Below are positions 1-6,740 of a DNA stretch of 24,734 nucleotides, one piece after another. Numbering within the stretch: position 1 is the stretch's first letter; each line of letters opens with the position of its first letter. A model generated the notes under the pieces. The model had not been told where the DNA came from and ran no database searches. It saw only the letters and a list, made by a program, of their open reading frames with translations. The DNA comes from Glaciecola sp. UBA1851 (GTDB lineage Bacteria > Pseudomonadota > Gammaproteobacteria > Enterobacterales > Alteromonadaceae), in the NCBI GenBank assembly GCA_002338515.1, contig DDIL01000155.1, positions 1-24,734 of the forward strand. Reading direction: 5' to 3'. A program made the translations under genes and the position numbers.

Positions 1-49
1 GAACATCATCTAGCTTGAATGGCTTAATGATTGCAGTGACTAGTTTCAT
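1..49 (-). CDS. glnK: Nitrogen regulatory protein P-II, 5' end only (GlnK)
   Basis: Only the first 16 codons lie in the window and the gene runs off the left edge. Read on the minus strand from ATG at 49-47 they give MKLVTAIIKPFKLDDV, the invariant start of P-II signal proteins. KLVT at positions 2-5 is closer to GlnK than to GlnB, which usually begins MKKIDAI. A Shine-Dalgarno AGGAGC (60-55) sits 5 bases upstream. P-II proteins are trimers that sense 2-oxoglutarate and ATP/ADP and are uridylylated by GlnD. GlnK typically binds and blocks the ammonium channel AmtB, whose gene usually follows glnK and would lie outside the window. The upstream sigma-54/NtrC control region supports GlnK rather than constitutive GlnB. 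Confidence 0.9.
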   Translation of the reverse strand, partial: MKLVTAIIKPFKLDDV

Positions 50-101
50 ATATTGCTCCTGCTTTCTTATCTTAAATGTGTGTTATGGTTGGTTTTGCTA
101 A

Positions 102-117
102 TACAAAACTGATGCCA
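102..117 (-). promoter_or_regulatory. Sigma-54 (-24/-12) promoter of glnK
   Basis: On the minus strand, TGGCAT (117-112), five bases, then TTGTA (106-102) matches the sigma-54 consensus TGGCAC-N5-TTGCA with exact spacing and two mismatches (C to T at the end of the -24 box and in the -12 GC). It predicts a transcript start near position 91 and a leader of about 40 bases to the glnK ATG. Two NtrC-like sites upstream at the expected distance strengthen the call. The imperfect -12 element is the main reservation. Confidence 0.6.
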
Positions 118-181
118 AAAAAATATTTACTTTTAATTTCAATGAATTAACAAAAAAACAGCTTAAAAATAAGATAATTGA

Positions 182-198
182 TGCGCTATATTTGTGCA
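182..198 (-). promoter_or_regulatory. NtrC-type enhancer site, promoter-proximal
   Basis: TGCGCTATATTTGTGCA matches the NtrC consensus TGCACYA-N3-TGGTGCA at 12 of 14 defined positions. Its centre (190) is about 99 bases upstream of the predicted glnK start, a normal enhancer distance for sigma-54 activation. It is paired with a second site 29 bp further upstream. Confidence 0.7.
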
Positions 199-210
199 TG
201 CTTGACAAAT

Positions 211-227
211 AGCGCTATTTTGGTGCA
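211..227 (-). promoter_or_regulatory. NtrC-type enhancer site, promoter-distal
   Basis: AGCGCTATTTTGGTGCA matches the NtrC consensus at 12 of 14 defined positions, with a perfect TGGTGCA half. The centre (219) is about 128 bases upstream of the predicted start and 29 bp from the other site. This is close to three helical turns, so NtrC dimers would lie on the same face, as in the paired glnA enhancer of enteric bacteria. Confidence 0.7.
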
Positions 228-293
228 ATCAAATATTGCAAAATATACGAAAGTACTATTGGGGTATGTTAGTAAAATTTTGAATCTAGATTA

Positions 294-2630
294 CTAGCCG
301 AAAAGTCTATCCCACCATGACTTTTTCTTAGTATCTTCTTGCTTGATTTCTTTAGGAATGCCCTTACATGATTGTGGCTTATCCAAACTACTTTTTATGG
401 CTGGTACACTGATTACATTAGGACACCCTGGTAATACTGGCGTGCCGGTATCTTTATCAAAATGTGCAATGGTGAGAGACTCAGGAAATCTTCTGACTAA
501 GGTTTTAGGAGACTGTTTAGATTGTAACTCAATAAAAATAGGTAAAGCACCTGTTGCCCCTGACATATTAACCGGCTGATTATCATCATTTCCCACCCAA
601 ATGCTAGTTACAAGGTTTCTATCAAACCCTACAAACCAACTATCTCTATAATCATCTGTAGTACCTGTTTTTCCTGCCATATTAATGTTCGAAAACCGTT
701 TGCCCAATGCTTTGGCTGTGCCTTCAGTCGTCACTTTATGCAGTGCATAATTGACTAAATAAGTTGCGTCTTCATTTGCACGTATTTGTTCGCGATCAGT
801 GCGTTTCCATATTAGCTTTTCTTCGTGGGTGGTCACTGCAAATAAGCTATATAACGGCTTCATAACACCATTATTTGATATTGTTTGATACACTTGGTTA
901 ACTTGTAATGGGGATAGTTCAATTGCGCCTAAGGCCACAGATGGCAGCGCTGTAGCCTGTGTGTTTGCACCCAGCCGTTTTAGGCTTTCTACAACTTCAT
1001 CAAACCCTATTGCCTGAGCCAAGTTCACAGCTGGTACATTATAAGATTTTACTAAAGCGTCTAGTAATGACACTTTACCTCTGAACTTTTTGTCAGCATT
1101 AAGAGGTTGCCATTTTTTTCCATCTACATCATCAAAACTAATAGGCTCATCGTCTAATAATGTGGCTAAATTAAATTTTTCTGGCTGCTCCAGAGCAGCA
1201 AGAAAAGTAATAGGTTTAATAAGTGAACCAATGGGTCTAACCGCATTAAGTGCTCTATTGAAACCAGCAAATTCCGTTTCCTTACCTCCTACAATTGCAC
1301 GAATGCCGCCAGTTTTTATATCAGTCATCACTAATGCAGCCTGCAAATTAGGTTGTTTGTAAGCTTTAGACTTTTCAGAAATAACTTTTTTGAGCGCACT
1401 TTCAGCACGGCGTTGCGCATTTATATCTAGTGTAGTAAACACTTTTACACCTGATAAGCGCGTTTCTTCAGTCGTTACCACCCGTTTTAATTCATTGTTC
1501 ACTTTATTCATAAACGCAGGGTGCTTGCCTGAAGCTAAACTTGGATTATTGTTAGTCAGCATAGGTTTATTAATAGCAGTTTCGTACACATCCCTGCTAA
1601 TTTTGTTTTCTTGGAATAACACCCTGAGTACTAAATTTCGGCGTTCAGTTGCGCGTTCAACATGTCGTTTAGGATCATAAAAAGATGGCCCCTTTACTAA
1701 TCCAACTAATGTTGCTATTTCTTGAATTTCTAGCTCATTTAGCGGTTTGTTAAAAAAATAATGACTGCCTAAGCCAAATCCATGAATAGCAACTGCACCA
1801 TTTTGCCCCAAAAATACTTCGTTAATATACGCGTTTAATATTTCAGATTTATCGTAACGGGCATCAATAACTAATGCCATGGCCGCTTCTTTTAATTTTC
1901 TAGTATAGGACTGTTCTCGAGTCAAAAATAAGTTTTTAACTAGTTGTTGAGTCAAGGTACTTCCACCTTGTACCGTTCTACCTGCCGTAATGTTTGCTAC
2001 AAGTGCTCTAGCTATAGCCAAAGGAGCAACGCCATGATGGTCATAGAAGTCTTTATCTTCTACCTCTATTAATGCTGTTTTTAACATACTTGGAATATGT
2101 TCGTCGGTAAGCAGCATTCGGTCTTCATCTAAACCACTGATTAACCGAGAAACTAGCCATGGCTCAAGACTCGTTCGCGTAAAGTTTATATCTTTATTTT
2201 CTAGCGATATTTGCTTTATACGCGAACCTTCCCATAAAATGCGGATTTTTTGACTGGGATAGGTTTTATCAGGGTAATAGAATTCTCGCCGAAAAATAAC
2301 TAAAGCATTCGTTTGCTTTTCATATTCTCCAACCTTTAACGCTTTACGCTGACTCCTATATCCAAGCAGTTCAAGTTCATCTATCACCTCTTGAATGGTA
2401 ATTTCTTGTTTTAATTCTATTGTGAGTGGTCGAGCATAAATCTGTGCAGGTACCTGCCATTTATTGCCTTCAAACCTAGGCTGAATTTGCGCGTCTAAAT
2501 AAATAAAATAGGCACCTAAGCATAGTGTGAATACTAGGGTGAGTTTTAACCAATGACGAAATAACCATGTAAAAGGCTTCATCAGTATGCTAAACGATAA
2601 TTTTTTAATTTGTTTTTTAGTTTTAGGCAA
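294..2630 (-). CDS. mrcB: Penicillin-binding protein 1B, bifunctional transglycosylase/transpeptidase
   Basis: Class A PBP that polymerises lipid II into glycan strands and cross-links the stem peptides in the periplasm. Order: short cytoplasmic tail, one membrane anchor (about 28-47), UB2H-like region (about 58-140), GT51 glycosyltransferase with EDKDFYDHHG (catalytic E191) and GGSTLTQQLVKN, then transpeptidase with S469-x-x-K472, S529-Y-N and K654-T-G. The UB2H-like segment makes PBP1b more likely than PBP1a. At 778 aa it is near the usual length, with a short basic tail ending KKKSWWDRLFG. The start used is TTG (2630-2628), which has no clear ribosome site. ATG at codon 17 is an alternative that keeps the anchor. 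A small membrane protein gene ends 44 bp upstream on the same strand, so the two may be co-transcribed. An outer-membrane LpoB-type activator would be expected elsewhere. Confidence 0.95.
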   Translation of the reverse strand: MPKTKKQIKKLSFSILMKPFTWLFRHWLKLTLVFTLCLGAYFIYLDAQIQPRFEGNKWQVPAQIYARPLTIELKQEITIQEVIDELELLGYRSQRKALKVGEYEKQTNALVIFRREFYYPDKTYPSQKIRILWEGSRIKQISLENKDINFTRTSLEPWLVSRLISGLDEDRMLLTDEHIPSMLKTALIEVEDKDFYDHHGVAPLAIARALVANITAGRTVQGGSTLTQQLVKNLFLTREQSYTRKLKEAAMALVIDARYDKSEILNAYINEVFLGQNGAVAIHGFGLGSHYFFNKPLNELEIQEIATLVGLVKGPSFYDPKRHVERATERRNLVLRVLFQENKISRDVYETAINKPMLTNNNPSLASGKHPAFMNKVNNELKRVVTTEETRLSGVKVFTTLDINAQRRAESALKKVISEKSKAYKQPNLQAALVMTDIKTGGIRAIVGGKETEFAGFNRALNAVRPIGSLIKPITFLAALEQPEKFNLATLLDDEPISFDDVDGKKWQPLNADKKFRGKVSLLDALVKSYNVPAVNLAQAIGFDEVVESLKRLGANTQATALPSVALGAIELSPLQVNQVYQTISNNGVMKPLYSLFAVTTHEEKLIWKRTDREQIRANEDATYLVNYALHKVTTEGTAKALGKRFSNINMAGKTGTTDDYRDSWFVGFDRNLVTSIWVGNDDNQPVNMSGATGALPIFIELQSKQSPKTLVRRFPESLTIAHFDKDTGTPVLPGCPNVISVPAIKSSLDKPQSCKGIPKEIKQEDTKKKSWWDRLFG

Positions 2631-2674
2631 GGCTACAATTCTGTTCTGTTAAAGCTTAGTTGTCTTATGTTTTG

Positions 2675-2893
2675 CTAAATCTTTTTGTTTTGATTTATGT
2701 CGCCAATAAACTCGTTTGCGGTTTTGATCCAAGATGTAATGAATTCTACTTCCATTTTTGCAAGTTCAAGCTTCTTGCGATCTTGCTCCATATCATCTCG
2801 GTTTTTTAACCAAGGGATGAGTTGAGTAATAATTGCGGTGATAGCGCCCAACAAAGCGCCGAGCGCGGCGAATAAGTTAATTGCATCGTTCAT
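2675..2893 (-). CDS. Small single-pass membrane protein with coiled-coil tail, unknown function
   Basis: A 72-residue protein I do not recognise. Residues about 6-28 form one hydrophobic, Ala/Leu/Ile-rich membrane segment. From about residue 30 to the end it is charged and helical (NRDDMEQDRKKLELAKMEVE), fit for a short cytoplasmic coiled coil. ATG at 2893-2891 has a good Shine-Dalgarno (GGGGTGA, about 4 bases away), and there is no competing ORF, so it is probably real. It lies 44 bp upstream of mrcB in the same direction and may be in its operon. Membrane topology would place the coiled coil in the cytoplasm if the positive-inside rule holds. It could be a PBP1b-associated factor or a phage-derived small membrane protein, but nothing in the sequence decides this. 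Confidence 0.7.
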   Translation of the reverse strand: MNDAINLFAALGALLGAITAIITQLIPWLKNRDDMEQDRKKLELAKMEVEFITSWIKTANEFIGDINQNKKI

Positions 2894-3125
2894 TGGTTCA
2901 CCCCAAAAATAGCAGCATATAATGTCTCAATACAATACTATAAGTAGCAAAAATTATCAGACTTTTAAATAAAATGCCCGATATTGGTATTGCTTAATTG
3001 TGTAAGGAACTATTTCTGGTTAAAGTACCTCTATAATTGCGAATAACAATGGTAAAACCTTGGTTGGCAGTCAAACTATTTGTTTACCGAATCTTTATTA
3101 TACTTTTTAGCGGACAAAAATCACA

Positions 3126-4436
3126 TTGACTAAAATTTTACGTTATCAAACAGATAGGCTTTTTTTTACCTCTTTTATAAATGTAGTCAGTTCATATAAG
3201 GAAAAGTATTACACATTATCCTTATTAATACTGACATCTATTTTTGGGCTTAATACTGCATATGCTATTGAGAAAGACGCACGCTCCCAATATGTTGCCG
3301 ACCTTGTAGAAAACAATAGAAACGCATTCAATCAATGCTTATTAGAAAAACAACAAGAGGCAATAGAGTTTGGCGTGAGTTCGACTCGGGTAGAAACAGA
3401 ATTCGCAAAAATGGAATTTATCCCTAGAGTGATAGAACTGGATCGCAGTCAACCAGAGTTTGTCTCTACTTTTTCAAGTTATTACTCCAAGAGGGTAAAC
3501 GAATGGAGAATTACTAAAGGTCGAGAAAAATACGCCGAGCACAAAGACTTTTTAAAAACATTAACTGCAAAATACGGCATTCCCGGACATTATTTAATTT
3601 CGTTCTGGGGCCTTGAAACCAACTATGGTGGATATAAAGGTAAAATGTCGACATTAGATTCTTTAGCAACGTTAGCCTGCGATGCTAGAAGAAGTGCATT
3701 TTTTAGTAACGAATTGTTTTTAGCCCTAAAATTAATGGATAGCCAAGGCCTTACTAGAGAATCTATGAAAGGCTCGTGGGCTGGCGCAATGGGTCACACT
3801 CAGTTTATGCCAACCACTTACACAGGTTATGCAATTGACGGTGATGGTGACAACAAAATAGATTTGTATAATAGCGAGAAAGACGCTTTAGCTTCTGCTG
3901 CAAACTTCCTATGGAAGCTTGGATGGAAAGCTGGTTTAAGATGGGGAAGAGAGGTTCTTTTACCCAATAACTTCGATTATCAACTAGCTAACAAACAGGT
4001 TATGTCTATTACCGAGTGGAAAACTTTAGGTATTATGCAAGCCAATGGCACGCCACTTCCAGTCAGTGACATTGAAGCTCGATTAAGAGTGCCTGCTGGA
4101 CATCAAGGTCCGGCGTTCCTCACATATGAAAATTTTAGAATTATTATGAGATGGAACAATTCCGAGTTTTATGCAATTGCGGTGGGGCAATTGGCAAATC
4201 AAATTGCCGGCGGTACAGGCTTGGTATCAAACTTACCAGACTTACCTAACTTTAAAATAACTGATATCGCTAAATTACAATCCAAACTAAATACCTTAGG
4301 CTATGATGTTGGCGGAGCAGATGGCATAATGGGACCTGCAACAAGAGAAGGTATTAGACAATTTCAGGCAGACAATAAATTAGTCGCTGATGGTTTTCCT
4401 TCACCTCAAACTATAGAAACTATTCTTAATTTTTGA
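3126..4436 (+). CDS. Secreted lytic murein transglycosylase, MltB-like (GH103) with peptidoglycan-binding domain
   Basis: Cleaves the MurNAc-GlcNAc bond of peptidoglycan, releasing 1,6-anhydro-muropeptides. Residues about 30-47 are a Sec signal peptide ending AYA, so the product is periplasmic; there is no lipobox, unlike E. coli MltB. The SLT_2-type domain spans about 55-350, with catalytic E164 in FWGLETNYGG and the conserved GSWAGAMGHTQFMPTTY motif. A PG_binding_1 domain closes the protein (about 375-436: KLQSKLNTLGYDVGGADGIM). The domain set resembles the MltB/SltB group of Pseudomonas. The start used is TTG at 3126, which gives an unusually long n-region and weak ribosome site. No standard start lies nearer to the signal peptide. 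It is divergent from the mrcB group across a 230-bp spacer. Confidence 0.9.
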   Translation: MTKILRYQTDRLFFTSFINVVSSYKEKYYTLSLLILTSIFGLNTAYAIEKDARSQYVADLVENNRNAFNQCLLEKQQEAIEFGVSSTRVETEFAKMEFIPRVIELDRSQPEFVSTFSSYYSKRVNEWRITKGREKYAEHKDFLKTLTAKYGIPGHYLISFWGLETNYGGYKGKMSTLDSLATLACDARRSAFFSNELFLALKLMDSQGLTRESMKGSWAGAMGHTQFMPTTYTGYAIDGDGDNKIDLYNSEKDALASAANFLWKLGWKAGLRWGREVLLPNNFDYQLANKQVMSITEWKTLGIMQANGTPLPVSDIEARLRVPAGHQGPAFLTYENFRIIMRWNNSEFYAIAVGQLANQIAGGTGLVSNLPDLPNFKITDIAKLQSKLNTLGYDVGGADGIMGPATREGIRQFQADNKLVADGFPSPQTIETILNF

Positions 4437-4475
4437 GTTTAATCCTATTTTGTCGATTTAAGTGGAGTAATCGGT

Positions 4476-5324
4476 GTGAGTTCAACCTACAGATTAATTA
4501 TTGACTGTCCAGATCAAGTGGGCTTGGTAGCGGCAGTTTCTCAATTTCTAGCGTCGCTTAATGCTAGTATTCTAGAAGCTAGTCATCATACTGATTTAAA
4601 ACTCTCTCGCTTTTTTATGCGACATGAAATCGACGCTAAATCGGTTTCGTTAAATCATGAAGAATTTAAGCGCGCATTTTCCGCTTTAGCTGAAAAATAT
4701 GACATGCGATGGAAACTTAATAGTTCTGAACAAAAACCTAAAGTAGCCTTGCTAGCAAGCAAAGAAGAACACTGTTTGAATGATGTTCTACATCGTTGGC
4801 ATACCGGTGAGTTAAACTGCGACATACCATGCATTATTGCTAACCATAAAGGTATGCAAAAATATGCAAATTGGTATGATATTCCTTTTTATCATATTGA
4901 CTTCATTGATAAAAAATCCGCTTTCAAGCAAATAAACGACTTATTGCAGAAACATGAAATTGAATTGGCCGTTCTTGCTCGGTTCATGCAAATTATCCCG
5001 GATGAAATGTGCCAGCAATGGGCTGGCAAAATCATCAATATTCATCATAGTTTTTTACCTTCTTTTGTAGGGGCTAAACCTTATCAGCAAGCCTATGATA
5101 GAGGCGTAAAGTTAATTGGTGCAACATGTCATTATGTCACATCAGTCTTAGATGAGGGCCCGATAATAGAACAAGAAGTGATGCGTATTTCCCACAGTGA
5201 TAGCAGTGAAGATATGGTTCGTAAAGGTAAACGATGCGAAATCAACGCGTTAGCGAATGGTTTGCGTTACCACGTCGAAGATAGAATCATTATTTGTGAA
5301 AGCAAAACTATTGTATTTAACTAA
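4476..5324 (+). CDS. purU: Formyltetrahydrofolate deformylase
   Basis: Hydrolyses 10-formyl-tetrahydrofolate to formate and tetrahydrofolate in the cytosol, supplying formate for PurT and balancing one-carbon pools. An N-terminal ACT domain (about 4-80, DCPDQVGLVAAVS) is followed by the formyltransferase fold (about 88-278). The catalytic triad of the family is visible as N188, H190 (INIHHSFLPSF) and D226 (LDEGPI). At 282 aa it has the normal length. The start is GTG at 4476 with TGGAG about 8 bases upstream; a second GTG overlaps at 4474 but is out of frame. It lies 39 bp after the transglycosylase and could be co-transcribed with it, although the functions are unrelated. No obvious terminator separates it from the convergent waaA. 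Confidence 0.95.
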   Translation: MSSTYRLIIDCPDQVGLVAAVSQFLASLNASILEASHHTDLKLSRFFMRHEIDAKSVSLNHEEFKRAFSALAEKYDMRWKLNSSEQKPKVALLASKEEHCLNDVLHRWHTGELNCDIPCIIANHKGMQKYANWYDIPFYHIDFIDKKSAFKQINDLLQKHEIELAVLARFMQIIPDEMCQQWAGKIINIHHSFLPSFVGAKPYQQAYDRGVKLIGATCHYVTSVLDEGPIIEQEVMRISHSDSSEDMVRKGKRCEINALANGLRYHVEDRIIICESKTIVFN

Positions 5325-5395
5325 TCGCCAATACAATTAAACGCAAAAAAAATGGTCACGCCCTAGTATCATCCGTTAAACTTAAGACGCACCAA

Positions 5396-6730
5396 TTATT
5401 GCATGACAGACCTAATAATTTGCATTGTTTTTTCAATCGCACCAGCGTTTTCCGCGATTACATTTTTACCTTTTGCGCCCAACTCTTTTGACAAGTCAGC
5501 GTTTAATAACCACTCTTTTGCAATACCTAATAGTTCCGACTCATTTTTTAACACCGCCAATGCATCTTTCTCTTTCAATATTTCACAGATACTAGGGTTA
5601 TTGAATATACTTGGCCCCATAATAGCCGGTTTAGAAAAAAGAGCAGCTTCGAGCGCATTGTGACCTCCTTTTTTGGCAAAACTCCCTCCAACAAACGCCA
5701 AGTTACATATGCTATAGCAAGCTTTGAGTTTACCCATCGCATCAATAAGTACACAATCCCAGTCGTCACTTTTAAATGAGTGCTTCGTTTTCGAGTGCCT
5801 TATAACTTTTGTTCCCGTAGCTTTGATTATTTGATGCACATCTTCAAACCGTTGCGGATGTCGAGGAACAATAAAAAGCATTAGCTCAGGTATACATTCT
5901 TTCAATTTTTTGAACGCATCAAGAATAATTTTTTCTTCCGGCTCATGTGTTGATGCCGCTAAAAAGACAGGGCGTAAATTAGGGTTGAGTTTGGCTTGTA
6001 GCGCCTGACCCAATTCAACATCTCTAGAGTCTAAAGTCAGGTCAAACTTCATATTATTTGATAACTTAAGCTGCTTTTTGTAAACACCAAATGCCACAAA
6101 ATTATTAAAAGATTCAGAGCTTTGGGCACAAATCACATTAAATTGACGAAATGTCGGCCTGAACAGCCATTTGAGTTTTTTATATTTCTTTAATGACTTA
6201 AAACTCATTCTTGCATTAGTTAAAATGGTAGGGATATTGTTTTTATAGCAATAAGCCATTAAGTTTGGCCATACTTCTACTTCCGTCACAAGTACTAGTT
6301 TGGGTTGAATACGCCTATAAAAAAGGTATATGCAGAAAGGAATATCGAAAGGTAAGTAACAATGTTGAACGCTTTCTCCTAGCATGTTTTTGGCATGCAC
6401 AGCGCCCGTTGTTGAGGAAGTAGTAACAGTGATAACTAATTCAGGATAATCTATTTGCATTTGCTTAATCAAACCAATAGACGCATTGACTTCCCCAACA
6501 GAAACACAATGAATATGAATACCATTGGCTTGAAACGATTTAGGTAATAAACCAAACCGTTCTTTGAAAGAGCGTCCATTCAAAGCGTCGTTGTGAGTTA
6601 GTTTTTTTCTATATGCAAAGATAATGAGTGGCAATAAAACAATAATAATGATCGAATAGAAATATCGAAACATTAAGTGGACGAAGCGGCGACGAACGCT
6701 TATTCTTTTTGGCGAATAGGTATCGGGCAT
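5396..6730 (-). CDS. waaA: 3-deoxy-D-manno-octulosonic acid (Kdo) transferase
   Basis: Adds Kdo from CMP-Kdo to lipid IVA at the cytoplasmic face of the inner membrane, the first core step of LPS synthesis. An N-terminal membrane anchor (about 23-39) precedes a GT30 domain with ERFG (E57, the general base known from Aquifex WaaA), HCVSVGEVNA, TEVEVWPNL and, in the C-terminal half, STHEPEE, VPRHPQRF and FVGGSFAKKGGHNALEAA. The annotated ATG gives 444 aa. ATG at codon 20 (6673-6671) would give 425 aa, the length of the E. coli enzyme, and neither has a strong ribosome site. It starts 10 bp after the stop of the hybrid kinase gene, so the two are very probably co-transcribed, which is an unusual partner for waaA. 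Confidence 0.95.
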   Translation of the reverse strand: MPDTYSPKRISVRRRFVHLMFRYFYSIIIIVLLPLIIFAYRKKLTHNDALNGRSFKERFGLLPKSFQANGIHIHCVSVGEVNASIGLIKQMQIDYPELVITVTTSSTTGAVHAKNMLGESVQHCYLPFDIPFCIYLFYRRIQPKLVLVTEVEVWPNLMAYCYKNNIPTILTNARMSFKSLKKYKKLKWLFRPTFRQFNVICAQSSESFNNFVAFGVYKKQLKLSNNMKFDLTLDSRDVELGQALQAKLNPNLRPVFLAASTHEPEEKIILDAFKKLKECIPELMLFIVPRHPQRFEDVHQIIKATGTKVIRHSKTKHSFKSDDWDCVLIDAMGKLKACYSICNLAFVGGSFAKKGGHNALEAALFSKPAIMGPSIFNNPSICEILKEKDALAVLKNESELLGIAKEWLLNADLSKELGAKGKNVIAENAGAIEKTMQIIRSVMQ

Positions 6731-6740
6731 TAAATTACCA

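Noticed and set aside
270..293. Terminator hairpin after mrcB (TAGTAA ... TTACTA)
   Set aside because: Only a 6-bp AT stem with a long loop and no T-run on the minus strand; indistinguishable from chance.
5325..5395. Terminator between convergent purU and waaA
   Set aside because: No stem-loop with a T-run could be found in the 71-bp spacer.
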